64,000 nucleotides of DNA, taken from contig NZ_FTPD01000016.1 of assembly GCF_900156895.1 (NCBI RefSeq), positions 42,753-106,752 of the forward strand. Direction: 5' to 3'. Under the pieces are notes generated by a model. That model did no database searches, was not told where the DNA came from, and saw only the letters and a program-made list of their open reading frames with translations. Of the stretch, positions 17,279 through 25,965 are shown in pieces. Both the position numbers and the translations under genes were made by a program. The stretch comes from Mesorhizobium prunaredense (GTDB lineage: Bacteria; Pseudomonadota; Alphaproteobacteria; Rhizobiales; Rhizobiaceae). Each line of letters begins with the position of its first letter. Within the stretch, counting starts at the first letter, position 1.

Positions 17279-19425
17279 CGGTGTTCTATGATAGCAGCCG
17301 TCCAGACGCTTTCGTCGGCGGTGCCGGTTCGGACGCAGTCACTTACGGCGCTTCGTCCCGTGGAGTCATCGCCGATTTGGCTTCCGGTCATGCTTACAAG
17401 TTGCTGTCGATACTGCCGCTGGGCGATTCCATTACATATGGAGTGATCGCGAGTTCTTCCGATACCGAAAGCGGCGGATATCGGAAGTTCATGCTGGAAC
17501 AGTTGGCGGCACTCAATGTGAAGATCGACTTCGTCGGTTCCTCGTCCAACGGACCCGCCAGCATGGGCGATCGGGATCACGAGGGTCACCGCAACTGGAC
17601 GCTCAATCAACTGAACGGCATCGACAACGATGTTGTGGCAGCTACGAAACCCGACGCCGTGCTGCTGATCGCCGGAACCAACGACAGCTCGACCGATAGC
17701 GTGCCAACGATGCTGCAGGATCTGCGCAGCCTTTTGCTCAGCCTGACCTCCAGCGATCCCGCCTTGACCGTCTTCGTCGGTTCCTTGCCTCCCGTTCGCG
17801 TCGGCCAACAGTCACAAGCGCGTGCAGACCGTGTCGATGCGTATAATGATGCAATGCCCGGTCTGATCTCTGAACTGGCCGCCCAGGGGCATAAGGTCGC
17901 CTTTGTCGACATGCGTGATCTGACACCGGATGACATCACCGCACCACCGCTTGATAGCGGGCTGCATCCGACTGCCGGGGGCTATGCAAAAATCGCCTCA
18001 CATTGGATCGACGCCTTGGAACAACATCTCGACCTGGACGGGACCGGTATCGGAAGCGACCGCGACACCTTCACCAGCATTGAAAATCTTACAGGCTCTT
18101 CCTTTGCCGACCAACTCGGCGGAAACGAGGGAGCCAATTTGCTGGATGGGCTGGCCGGCGATGATTTGCTGGAGGGCCGCGGCGGCTCCGACCAACTCAT
18201 CGGCGGGGTCGGCGCCGACACGCTCGTCGGCGGCACGGGTAATGACGTCTACTATGTCGACAATGCCGGTGACAAAACCATCGAGGCGACCAATGGCGGC
18301 GTCGACGAGACGCACGCTTATACAAACTGGACCCTGGCCGACAACGTCGAAAACCTCTTCCTGAGGTCGGCTGCCAATCTGGCGGCAAAAGGCAACGGGC
18401 TCGCCAACACCATGGTGGGCAACGGCGCAGCGAACACGCTCGAAGGCCTCGGCGGCGACGATCGGCTGGATGGCCGGGGCGGGTTGGACCGGCTCGTCGG
18501 GGGTCTTGGCGCCGATATCCTCATCGGTGGAACGGGAAACGACAGCTTCGTCTTCGCCGCCGGCCACGGCCACGACACCGTCACCGACTTCGACCTTTCC
18601 GGCGACGATCTCCTGGAGATTTCAGGCTACCAAAGATATAGCGAACTCCGGCAGGTCGGGAGCGACACGCTGGTCGTATTCTCCGACAGTGACACTGTTC
18701 TCCTCAAAGGCGTGACCAGTGCCTCCTTGAGCAGTTCGGATTTCGTCTGGATCGATCCACCCCATGAGCCGCCGCCGGGGTCAATCGTAGGGGACGACGG
18801 CAACAATACGCTTACCGGCGGTTCCGGTGCGGACGTCATTTATGGAATGGACGGCAGCGACGTCTTGAACGGAAAAGCGGGCGCCGACACGCTTGTCGGC
18901 GGCGCGGGCGATGACGTCTTCTATGTCGACAATGCCGGTGACAAAACCATCGAAGAGACCAATGGCGGCTTCGACGAGACGCACGCCTATCTAAATTGGA
19001 CCCTGGCCGACAACGTCGAAAACCTCTTCCTGAGGTCGGCTGCCAATCTGGCGGGAAAAGGCAACGAGCTCGCCAACACCATGGTGGGCAACGGCGCAGC
19101 GAACACGCTCGAAGGCCTCGGCGGCGGCGATCGGCTGGACGGCCGCGGCGCGTCGGACCGGCTCGTCGGTGGTCTTGGCACCGATATCCTCACCGGCGGA
19201 ACGGGAAACGACAGCTTCGTCTTCGCCGCCGGCCATGGCCACGACACCATCACCGACTTCGACCTTTCCGGCGATGATCTCCTGGAGATTTCAGGATACC
19301 AAAATTATAGCGAACTCCGGCAGGTCGGGAGCGACACGCTGGTCGTCTTCTCCGACAGTGACACGCTTTCACTAAACGGTGTCCTCGTCGCAAGCGTCTC
19401 GAACAGCGATTTTCTCTTCGTGTAG
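17275..19425 (+). CDS. SGNH hydrolase fused to RTX calcium-binding repeats
   Basis: Start ATG 17275 gives 716 residues. The N-terminal 50 residues carry an RTX-like GGAGSD motif. An SGNH hydrolase follows at about 45-260 (LGDSITYGV with nucleophile Ser, GSSSNGP, IAGTNDSS, SGLHPTAGGY with Asp/His pair). Residues 265-716 hold RTX nonapeptide blocks (GGxGxDxLxG type: GLAGDDLLEGRGGSDQLIGG) in two near-identical modules, each ending in a FAAGHGHDTVTDFD beta segment. RTX proteins leave the cell through type I secretion with a C-terminal signal and fold on calcium outside. The final hydrophobic Phe-Leu-Phe-Val is consistent with such a signal. It is probably a secreted esterase acting on polysaccharide. 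No type I exporter is in the window. Confidence 0.92.
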   Translation: MTVFYDSSRPDAFVGGAGSDAVTYGASSRGVIADLASGHAYKLLSILPLGDSITYGVIASSSDTESGGYRKFMLEQLAALNVKIDFVGSSSNGPASMGDRDHEGHRNWTLNQLNGIDNDVVAATKPDAVLLIAGTNDSSTDSVPTMLQDLRSLLLSLTSSDPALTVFVGSLPPVRVGQQSQARADRVDAYNDAMPGLISELAAQGHKVAFVDMRDLTPDDITAPPLDSGLHPTAGGYAKIASHWIDALEQHLDLDGTGIGSDRDTFTSIENLTGSSFADQLGGNEGANLLDGLAGDDLLEGRGGSDQLIGGVGADTLVGGTGNDVYYVDNAGDKTIEATNGGVDETHAYTNWTLADNVENLFLRSAANLAAKGNGLANTMVGNGAANTLEGLGGDDRLDGRGGLDRLVGGLGADILIGGTGNDSFVFAAGHGHDTVTDFDLSGDDLLEISGYQRYSELRQVGSDTLVVFSDSDTVLLKGVTSASLSSSDFVWIDPPHEPPPGSIVGDDGNNTLTGGSGADVIYGMDGSDVLNGKAGADTLVGGAGDDVFYVDNAGDKTIEETNGGFDETHAYLNWTLADNVENLFLRSAANLAGKGNELANTMVGNGAANTLEGLGGGDRLDGRGASDRLVGGLGTDILTGGTGNDSFVFAAGHGHDTITDFDLSGDDLLEISGYQNYSELRQVGSDTLVVFSDSDTLSLNGVLVASVSNSDFLFV
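18211..18706 (+). repeat. RTX module copy 1 (in-frame tandem duplication)
   Basis: This ~500-bp segment recurs at 18880-19375, offset by 669 bp (223 codons), with only scattered base differences. Both copies share the block from the GADTLVGG motif to LRQVGSDTLVVFSDSD. Low divergence at DNA level points to a recent duplication or gene conversion rather than ancient repeat expansion. Confidence 0.9.
18880..19375 (+). repeat. RTX module copy 2 (in-frame tandem duplication)
   Basis: Second copy of the segment at 18211-18706. Differences are mostly single bases, such as VDETHAYTNW versus FDETHAYLNW at the protein level. The copies are separated by a proline-rich linker (PPHEPPPGS) and one extra RTX block. 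Confidence 0.9.
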
Positions 19426-19518
19426 AGCGGCATCTCCCTACGCTATGTCAAAGACAGTCGCTGACATGCGGTCTCTTCGCGCAAATTGCCCTTCGTCGTT
19501 GCCTCGACCTCTTTTGCT

Positions 19519-20490
19519 TTATTCGCCCGTTTCGGTCTCGATCAAGACAAGGCGGTCGGTACCGGACTCCGCACCCCATACCTCGCCGGAGCGCCCGTTG
19601 AGCTGGCGCACGTTGGCGTTGTCGCGGTCGGACGGGAAGCTCGCGAAGGTCTGCGTTTCCGGGTCGAAGCGGACGATGGCGTTCGCGCTGAAATCGGTGA
19701 GCCAGACCTTGTCGCGTTCATCGACATAGACGGCATAGGCCTGGGGCTCGTCTCCGGGCAGCTTCCAGCTGCGCCAATCATTTGCTGGCGGATCGAAGAC
19801 GCTAACCTCGCCGGCGTTCCATTCGCCGACCCAGATGCGGCCTTTGGAATCCGACCAGACGCGGCGGGCGCCCTGATCCGCGGTCGGCGGGTCGATCGGG
19901 GAAGCCTCGCCGGTCGAAACATCGATCCTGGCGAAATGGTTGCCGGCAAGCGAGGCGTAGTCGACCTCGCCGGACGGCGTGGTCGTGATCCCGTAGGGGC
20001 CGCGACCGCGCGGCGCGTCCCAAACGTCGACCTTGCCGCTCGCCGGATCGAGCCTGCCGTAGATGCCCTCCTGCCCGGTGAACCAGAGCCTCCCGTCCTT
20101 GTCGAAGGAACCGGTGTTGAGGTTGGCGTTGCCGCGCCCCTCGGGGAGCGGAAAGGCCTTCACCGCTTCCGTTTCGGGATCGACGCGCACGATGGCGTTG
20201 AGGCCGCCGTCGGTCACCCAGGCGGCGCCGTCGAGACCGACGATCACCCCGTGCGGCGCCGAGCCGTCGCCGAGGGTGATGTGCTTGACCGCGCCTGTAT
20301 CAGGATCGAGCCGCCCAAGCGCGCCCTGTCCCTGGGCGGTGTACCATACGGAGCCATCCGGCGCCGGAGCGACATCGTGCGGGCCAGCGCCCTCCGGAAC
20401 GGGATGGTAGCGGACCTTCTCCGCAGCGGCACGCGCGGCCACCGTGCAGAGCAACGCGGCGAACAGCGCCGACGCAATCGTACGGAACAT
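19519..20490 (-). CDS. Secreted beta-propeller, virginiamycin B lyase (Vgb)-like
   Basis: This 323-residue protein has a signal peptide (TIASALFAALLCTVAARA) and about seven propeller blades. The repeated blade signature is DG-x-x-W-T/V-x ... G-x-L-x-R-x-D-P (APDGSVWYTAQGQGALGRLD; GAAWVTDGGLNAIVRVDPET; GRLWFTGQEGIYGRLDP; GRIWVGEWNAGEVSVFDP). This is the Vgb-like/SMP-30-like lyase fold. True Vgb opens streptogramin B lactones, but most genomic homologues are exported proteins of unknown substrate. It is convergent with the SGNH-RTX gene. No partner genes are apparent. Confidence 0.88.
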   Translation of the reverse strand: MFRTIASALFAALLCTVAARAAAEKVRYHPVPEGAGPHDVAPAPDGSVWYTAQGQGALGRLDPDTGAVKHITLGDGSAPHGVIVGLDGAAWVTDGGLNAIVRVDPETEAVKAFPLPEGRGNANLNTGSFDKDGRLWFTGQEGIYGRLDPASGKVDVWDAPRGRGPYGITTTPSGEVDYASLAGNHFARIDVSTGEASPIDPPTADQGARRVWSDSKGRIWVGEWNAGEVSVFDPPANDWRSWKLPGDEPQAYAVYVDERDKVWLTDFSANAIVRFDPETQTFASFPSDRDNANVRQLNGRSGEVWGAESGTDRLVLIETETGE

Positions 20491-20745
20491 GGCGAACTCC
20501 TCACATCGCGCGTTTCAATTTGCACAGCGAGCGATCCACGTATCCTTTTCGCGCCACTGCGGCGGCCGAACTGCAGATGGCGAGCTCGCGGTGCCGCTTG
20601 CTGATCAAAGTCAGGAGCTAATGTAGCCCCTGCCCTCGCCTAGGCCTCCAAGCCCAGAATCGTCGATAGGCGGTAGCATCGTGGGAAAACCTGCATTACG
20701 ACGACGCAACCGCGGCCCGCAATCAGACTTGACGCGCGGAAGGCG

Positions 20746-21039
20746 TCAGCTTTGCCGCAAAAGTTCCAACGCCACCTCTTGCCATTCCGCATCAAGCGTC
20801 AACGTCGACGGCACGGCGTCGCAGCGACGATACCAATACTCCGCATTGGATTGATCGCCTTCCTTGCGATGCAGGTAGGCATGCACGCGCATACAAGCCG
20901 TATCGTCGCGCAGTTGCGCACGCTCGTGCGCCTTATCCCAATCGCCCTTTGCATCCCACCACAGCGCCTGCAGGGCAGGGCTCAAGCCGGCGGGCGGCTG
21001 TGATTTCGCAATCGAATCCCTGAAGGCTTGCAGATCCAT
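20746..21039 (-). CDS. Small conserved hypothetical protein (97 aa)
   Basis: Start ATG 21039 is chosen because the sequence before it has Pro/Arg-rich shadow-like character. The mature sequence begins MDLQAFRDSIAKSQPPAGLS and ends LDAEWQEVALELLRQS. It is helical, Trp-rich and acidic, with WWDAKGDWDKAHERAQ and AYLHRKEGDQSNAEYWYRR, a TPR-like hairpin pattern. Small proteins of this style are frequent in Rhizobiales and have no assigned function that I know of. It has no operon partner. Confidence 0.75.
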   Translation of the reverse strand: MDLQAFRDSIAKSQPPAGLSPALQALWWDAKGDWDKAHERAQLRDDTACMRVHAYLHRKEGDQSNAEYWYRRCDAVPSTLTLDAEWQEVALELLRQS

Positions 21040-21564
21040 TTTTCCACCGACGTGATCTACATGGGCGGCCGATAATAGTCCCGGATTCCCCAACAGCAAA
21101 GTTGCACCACGCACGGCAAAGAGGCGGTGCCCCGGTGCGTGCCATCGTCCAATCTCGGGCGGTACAAAAAAGCGCCGCCGATTACCGGTCGCTCGCGGCA
21201 GCTGGCTGGGCGGCTCCTGACGCCGAGCCATAATTTTTTTCGCGACGCGTTCCAGCGGCAAGCTGACCTTGGGCAAACAGTCGACCCTTTGCTGCTTCAT
21301 TTCGCAAGCTGCCGAGCCGCATCTGGGCCAGGAGTTGCGCCGGCCGGTCTGGCGGTGCTCCAATTCCACCGGGAGCCGAGGGTCCGGGGGGATGCTCGGG
21401 GCTGCGCGAGTGCGTTGCCATCTCGCCGGCAGTGTCCAGTGCGGCGACCTACGACGCCGACGCAAAGGACTTTTACAGAGCGATCCGAGCACGACCGGCA
21501 CCACTTCCGGTTCATTATCTTCCGGGAGGGTGGCGTGGAGATGCCCGAGCACACGGGAAAGGCA
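21040..21564. other. Intergenic region, 525 bp, no gene recognised
   Basis: A minus-strand frame is open through much of the stretch upstream of the small protein, but its residues are Arg/Pro-rich and low in recognisable structure, as expected for a GC-rich non-coding shadow. The Crp-like gene ends at the right boundary. Nothing further is identified. Confidence 0.5.
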
Positions 21565-22287
21565 TCATTGAACGATCAAACGCGAGTAGCCAAGAGCAAC
21601 AGACTCTAATGCGGTGCGATTGAGAATTGTCAGCGAGCCGTGGTCGTATTGGGTCAGATACCGCCGTTCCCATTCTCTCAGGCAACGATTCACTTTCGCT
21701 CGAGACGCCGGGATCATTGCCGCGAGGTCGGTCTGCGAAATGTGGATTCTCAGAGCTCCATTCACGGTAGCCGTGCTGTGCGGGGTCTCAGTCAATCGCA
21801 ACAGCGTGCTCGCCAATCGAATGGATAGGGCATTCGACGCACTGTGGATCACTCGCTCTTGCGCGTCGTGCGTTGCTTGGCATAAGTGCGGGATCACCTT
21901 CAGTGCGAGATCTGGGTGCTTGTCGAAGACACTAGCCATGAAAGCTGCTTCGATTTGGAGCAAGTCGCTGTCCACAACTGATGCAGCGTTCATGTTACTG
22001 TGTCGCGCGATGAACAATCTAGTCAAGTCGAAAGTGTCGCCTGGACCGAGATCGGAATAGATGAATTCTCGGCCATCTGAGAGGGGAACACTAAGACGAA
22101 CTTTTCCATGGATTATGTAGTAAATATAACGCGGTATGTCTCCAAGGCGAGTTAAGACTTTATTCTTTGGAACACTCCGTAAGATGGCTGCTTTCGCCAT
22201 TTCACTAAGAGTATCTTGCCCAAATTGCCGGAACAAGCGTATGTTGTTCAGTTGTTTGACCCGAACCTCAGCGCCATTCTCTGTCAT
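21565..22287 (-). CDS. Crp/Fnr family transcriptional regulator
   Basis: This 240-residue protein has a cyclic-nucleotide-binding-like beta-roll at residues 20-130 (YYIIHGKVRLSVPLSDGREF, LGPGDTFDLTRLF), a dimer helix and a Crp-type winged helix at about 165-230. The recognition helix is near ISQTDLAAMIPASRAKVNRCL. There is no Fnr-type N-terminal cysteine cluster, so oxygen sensing through an Fe-S centre is unlikely. It is divergent from the WbaP-type glycan-initiating gene. Its own upstream sequence is duplicated at 38332-38668 between two other operons of the island. It is therefore the best candidate for the regulator of polysaccharide synthesis here. Confidence 0.92.
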   Translation of the reverse strand: MTENGAEVRVKQLNNIRLFRQFGQDTLSEMAKAAILRSVPKNKVLTRLGDIPRYIYYIIHGKVRLSVPLSDGREFIYSDLGPGDTFDLTRLFIARHSNMNAASVVDSDLLQIEAAFMASVFDKHPDLALKVIPHLCQATHDAQERVIHSASNALSIRLASTLLRLTETPHSTATVNGALRIHISQTDLAAMIPASRAKVNRCLREWERRYLTQYDHGSLTILNRTALESVALGYSRLIVQ

Positions 22288-22625
22288 GGCTCCCTCTCCC
22301 TGATAGGGTATGCGCCCCGCCCCCCTAAAGCATTGCCTTGACCACCTCTTTGAACGAGTCCGACCTCCAGTCCGTTCTCGCGCAAACGCGTCAAGACAGA
22401 AAATACTAACACATTAGGATACGATAAAATAGCGACTCGTCTGTGCCCGGGGTAACAGCGACATGTCTCTGAGAGATTTAAACCAAATCTAACCGACTGG
22501 AAGCCGTTGGGATAACCCCCTTCCTTATGGGATGGCGTGTGCCATGACCCAAAGAGGAGAAGGGATGCAACAGGATTCGGGGGGTCGTCTTATGCGGCAT
22601 GCACCAACCGAGGCGTCGCGTGCGC
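22280..22625. repeat. Duplicated divergent promoter region, copy A
   Basis: The segment spans the first codons of the Crp-like gene, the intergenic region and the first codons of the WbaP-type gene. It is clearly related to 38332-38668 over its full length. Shared blocks include CTGTGCCCGGGGTAACAGCG (22441-22460, identical), CGCGCAAACGCG, TGGAAGCCGTTGG, and GCATGCACC-ACCGAGGCGT. Intervening bases have diverged, so the duplication is not recent. Conserved blocks are probably regulatory. Confidence 0.85.
22441..22460. promoter_or_regulatory. Candidate operator, copy A (palindromic, conserved)
   Basis: CTGTGCCCGGGGTAACAGCG contains an imperfect dyad: CTGT-N2-CC ... GG-N2-ACAG. It is identical in both copies of the duplicated promoter region, while flanking bases differ. 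A Crp/Fnr-family dimer would bind such a dyad, but the sequence differs from the usual E. coli Crp and Fnr consensus. The link to the adjacent regulator is inference. Confidence 0.5.
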
Positions 22626-24043
22626 TCTGGAAGCGGAGCGTAGAGCCGCTACGGCTCCCCGTGGGAGCAGTTTGCGTGTTTCTCGCAACTGCTGATTTCC
22701 TCCTTGGACAGACAATACTTCTTGCGTCAATTGAGCTCTACCATAGGGCCTTCGGCATGAGGCCGCCAGATATCTGGGATTCGATCTGCCTAAGTGTTAC
22801 CGCCGGCCTATTGCTGGTCGCATTCATGACCGCCAGGGGCGCCTACACGGTTAGTGGCATCCTGGACGATCACTGCAGGATCAAAACACTCTTTGGCGGC
22901 TGGCTGTTTGTTTTCTTTTCAATTCTCTGGCTCGCCTTTCTCACGAAGACGACGTCGACGTTCTCGCGCGGCTCCTTGACGCTGGCGTTTGCGGTCGGAT
23001 TCCCAATCCTGCTGCCTGGCCACGTGGTTCTAGCGCGTGGGCTGAAACGGCTTCTGGCGGCTGAGAAACTCGTGTTGCGCACAGTTTATCTGTTTTACTC
23101 TGGCGTTCCTGGAAAGGAACAGGGGATAATCAACAAGCTTGGGCAACAGGGCATCGCGGTTTGGGGTGTTTCGAACATCGAGAACCATGATGACACGATC
23201 GCAGCACGATCGGTGCATGCCGCCGTCGCAGCTGCACAGGCTGCGTTCCGTAGTGGCTCGTATGGGGCAGTTTATCTCTTTTGCTCTTGGGACCAGCGGA
23301 AGTTGATCGAACGCATCCTGGAGGAAATGTCCCGCCTCCCGCTGCCGATTTATCTTTTCGCCGACGCCTACATAGATAGAATTCTGGCTGGAAGCCCGCT
23401 GCACACCGGCTGGCAGCGAGCCTTCGAAGTCCAGCGTATGCCTTTGAGGCCTGCCGAACGCCTGCTCAAGCGGTTGTTCGACATTGCTGTTGCATCCCTG
23501 CTACTGCTGTTCCTGTGTCCGTTGATGGCCTTGGTCGCATGTGCCATAGCGCTCGAGAGCGGTCGCCCTGTGCTGTTCCGGCAGATGCGACGAGGTTTTG
23601 GTGGTAAGCCGTTCAATATTTACAAATTCCGATCGATGACGGTGCAGGAGAACGGTACACAAATTCGCCAGGCTCAGCGTAATGATGCGCGGGTTACGCG
23701 ACTTGGCCGAATATTGCGCCGGTCAAACATCGACGAGCTGCCGCAATTGTTCAACGTGCTTCGGGGGGAGATGTCCCTGGTTGGGCCCCGACCTCACGCC
23801 GTCGCTCATGACGACACCTATACTTTGAACATTGCGAGCTATGCTTATCGCCATCATGTAAAACCCGGTCTAACAGGGTGGGCCCAGATCAATGGCTTTC
23901 GAGGGGAAACGAAGGAACTCTGGAGGATGGAAAAACGCATTGAGCATGACCTCTGGTATATACAATCCTGGAGCATGCTTCTCGACATTAAGATAATTTG
24001 GAAAACTGCTTTACTGATGTTTGCGGATCGCAACGCTTATTGA
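22565..24043 (+). CDS. Polyprenyl-phosphate glycosyl-1-phosphate transferase (WbaP type)
   Basis: ATG 22565 follows AGAGGAGAAGGG and gives 492 residues; an earlier in-frame ATG at 22532 has no such site. Four to five transmembrane helices and a CoA-binding-like middle domain precede the catalytic bacterial sugar transferase domain at about 300-492: KRLFDIAVASLLLLFL, KPFNIYKFRSM, LRRSNIDELPQLFNVLRGEM, LVGPRP, HHVKPGLTGWAQING, DLWYIQSWS. Such enzymes move a hexose-1-phosphate onto undecaprenyl phosphate, the first step of polysaccharide unit assembly. It is divergent from the Crp-like gene. It begins the plus-strand part of the island. Confidence 0.95.
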   Translation: MQQDSGGRLMRHAPTEASRALWKRSVEPLRLPVGAVCVFLATADFLLGQTILLASIELYHRAFGMRPPDIWDSICLSVTAGLLLVAFMTARGAYTVSGILDDHCRIKTLFGGWLFVFFSILWLAFLTKTTSTFSRGSLTLAFAVGFPILLPGHVVLARGLKRLLAAEKLVLRTVYLFYSGVPGKEQGIINKLGQQGIAVWGVSNIENHDDTIAARSVHAAVAAAQAAFRSGSYGAVYLFCSWDQRKLIERILEEMSRLPLPIYLFADAYIDRILAGSPLHTGWQRAFEVQRMPLRPAERLLKRLFDIAVASLLLLFLCPLMALVACAIALESGRPVLFRQMRRGFGGKPFNIYKFRSMTVQENGTQIRQAQRNDARVTRLGRILRRSNIDELPQLFNVLRGEMSLVGPRPHAVAHDDTYTLNIASYAYRHHVKPGLTGWAQINGFRGETKELWRMEKRIEHDLWYIQSWSMLLDIKIIWKTALLMFADRNAY

Positions 24044-24181
24044 TGTATAGCAGATTCTCAGGAAGCCTGCATGGATTATATGCACTCTGTCGTCCAACTG
24101 ATTGATTGAACGGATAGTTTGGGTGAAGTTATCGGGAGCAAGGTTTTTCAAGTATCCTCTAGCCGAGGGAAAGAGAAGGAT

Positions 24182-25681
24182 GTGGTGTCATCATTGACAG
24201 GCGTGGACCAGCGGTCCGTTACATCTTCGGAGCTTCCCCCTTCTTGCACCGCGAAACCGCCGTCCGGCGTTGGGCAGGGCCCTCTTGTGGTCGATCTCGA
24301 CGGGACGCTAATCCAGTCCGACCTGCTGATGGAGTCGTTCCTGGCGCTCTTCGCCAATAAGCCATTTGTGGCGCTCCGGACGTTGGCCGCGCTGCGCGAG
24401 GGCAAAGCAGCGTTCAAGACTCGGATTGTGGACGAACTCGTGGTGGATGTGGCGCGCCTTCCCTACAATGCCTGCGTGCTCGCTTACATTGAAGCCGAGC
24501 GAGCGAAAGGCCGGCCAATCTACCTCGCCTCTGCATCCGATATACGCCTCGTCCGGGCGGTGAGCGGCCATCTCGGCCTCTTCGATGGCGTGCTCGGCTC
24601 GGGCGAAGAGGTAAATCTCGCTGGAAAGACCAAGGCGGAAGCTTTGTGCGAACGCTTCGGCGAGCGCGGTTTCGCCTATATCGGCGGGGACCGGGTGGAT
24701 CTGCACGTCTGGAGCCGCTGCGGCGAGGCCTTGGTGGCCGGCGGCACCCCGCGGCTGCTACGGCAATTGCGCGGCACCATGCCGTTCGCCGTGTCACTGG
24801 ACGAGGGCGGATCGCACTGGCGCGATTACGTGCGGGCCCTGCGGCCGCACCAATGGCTGAAGAACATTCTCGTTTTCGCTCCGGCCATCGCTGGCCACGT
24901 GATCGTGCCCTCAGCGCTGAACTGTATCATCGCATTCCTGAGCTTCAGCTTCTGCGCCTCGGCGGTCTACATCGTCAACGACCTCCTCGATCTTCCGTCC
25001 GACCGAGAGCATCCGCGCAAATGCCGACGGCCCTTCGCGTCAGGGGCTGTGCCGCTGATCCACGGGATCGCGATGGTGCCGGCCCTGCTCCTGGCCTCGC
25101 TGCTGCTGGCACTGACGCTGACGCCCACCTTCCTGCTGGTCGTCGGCGGCTACTTGGCCCTGACCACGGCCTATTCGCTCTATCTCAAGCGCAAGATCAT
25201 CGCGGACGTGATGACCCTCGCGATCCTCTATGCCTTGCGGCTCGTGGGCGGCGGCGTCGCGGCCGGGGTGGCGATCTCGCACTGGCTCGAGGCCCTCTCA
25301 ATGTTCCTGTTCCTCAGCCTCGCCCTGGTGAAGCGCTGCACGGAACTGGTGGAACGCGTCAAGAGCGGGCAAGGCGATCCGGCGGGCCGGGGCTATCAGC
25401 TCGGCGACCTGCCGAGCCTGGAGGCAATGGCGACGGCGAGCGGCTATCTCACCGCCCTCGTGATGGCACTCTACCTGAACAGCGAGGCGGTCACCTCCCT
25501 CTACCGCCACCCCGAGCGCCTTTGGTTGATCTGCATAGCGATCCTGTTCTGGATCAGCCGGATCATCATCAAGACCCGCCGGGGCGAGATGAACGATGAT
25601 CCGGTGGTGTTCGCGGTGCGGGATCGGGTGAGCCTCGTCACTGGGCTCCTCTGCGCCTTCATCGTTATGGCGAGCATGTGA
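24182..25681 (+). CDS. HAD-UbiA fusion, decaprenyl-phosphate phosphoribose synthase (NoeC/Rv3806c type)
   Basis: The GTG at 24182 follows AGAGAAGGA. A weaker TTG start lies at 24119. About 499 residues. The N-terminal HAD domain has VVDLDGTLIQSD as motif I (residues about 35-46) and YIGGDRVDLHVW late in the domain. The UbiA prenyltransferase has NDLLDLPSDREHPRKCRRPF (the Asp-rich site) and nine helices. This class transfers 5-phosphoribose from PRPP to decaprenyl phosphate. The HAD domain may remove the 5-phosphate. It starts an apparent operon with DprE1 and DprE2 homologues, the D-arabinose donor pathway known from mycobacteria and from Azorhizobium noeC-type Nod-factor arabinosylation. Confidence 0.88.
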   Translation: MVSSLTGVDQRSVTSSELPPSCTAKPPSGVGQGPLVVDLDGTLIQSDLLMESFLALFANKPFVALRTLAALREGKAAFKTRIVDELVVDVARLPYNACVLAYIEAERAKGRPIYLASASDIRLVRAVSGHLGLFDGVLGSGEEVNLAGKTKAEALCERFGERGFAYIGGDRVDLHVWSRCGEALVAGGTPRLLRQLRGTMPFAVSLDEGGSHWRDYVRALRPHQWLKNILVFAPAIAGHVIVPSALNCIIAFLSFSFCASAVYIVNDLLDLPSDREHPRKCRRPFASGAVPLIHGIAMVPALLLASLLLALTLTPTFLLVVGGYLALTTAYSLYLKRKIIADVMTLAILYALRLVGGGVAAGVAISHWLEALSMFLFLSLALVKRCTELVERVKSGQGDPAGRGYQLGDLPSLEAMATASGYLTALVMALYLNSEAVTSLYRHPERLWLICIAILFWISRIIIKTRRGEMNDDPVVFAVRDRVSLVTGLLCAFIVMASM

Positions 25682-25963
25682 GGTGGGCGGGCGTGCGTCT
25701 CATTGCGATGTACGGGCTCTTCTGCCTCGTTGCGACGGGGGCGAACCTCGGCGTGCGATGGCTGGTCAAGACCCTCGCGATCCGCACCGGGGTGGGGGTC
25801 GAGACGTTGCCGTTCCAGTTCGCCTTGGTGAGCGGGACGGCTCGTGAAGAAGTACTCGCTCGACAAGCGGTGGATCTTCCAGGACCTATCCCGCGGCGCC
25901 AAGATGCATGCCAAGAAGCTCTCGCTCTACACTCTCACTAGCAAGACAAAGATGCGGGCCTGA
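25678..25963 (+). pseudogene. Broken GtrA-family membrane protein gene
   Basis: GTG 25678 overlaps the UbiA stop. The first 45 residues are a GtrA start (YGLFCLVATGANLGVRWLVK ... FALVSGT). The frame then shifts. The continuing GtrA sequence KYSLDKRWIFQDLSR, KMHAKKLSLYTLTS is found in another frame from about 25850. It ends at TGA 25961-25963, about 60 residues too early. Thus it carries a frameshift or small deletion plus loss of the last two helices. In mycobacteria a GtrA protein (Rv3789) sits beside DprE1/DprE2 and has been proposed to help translocate decaprenyl-phosphoryl-arabinose. Confidence 0.8.
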
Positions 25964-25965
25964 CA

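Noticed and set aside
18100..19420. Periodic repeats considered as CRISPR or satellite
   Set aside because: The repeats are in-frame Gly/Asp-rich RTX nonapeptides within a coding gene, without spacers.
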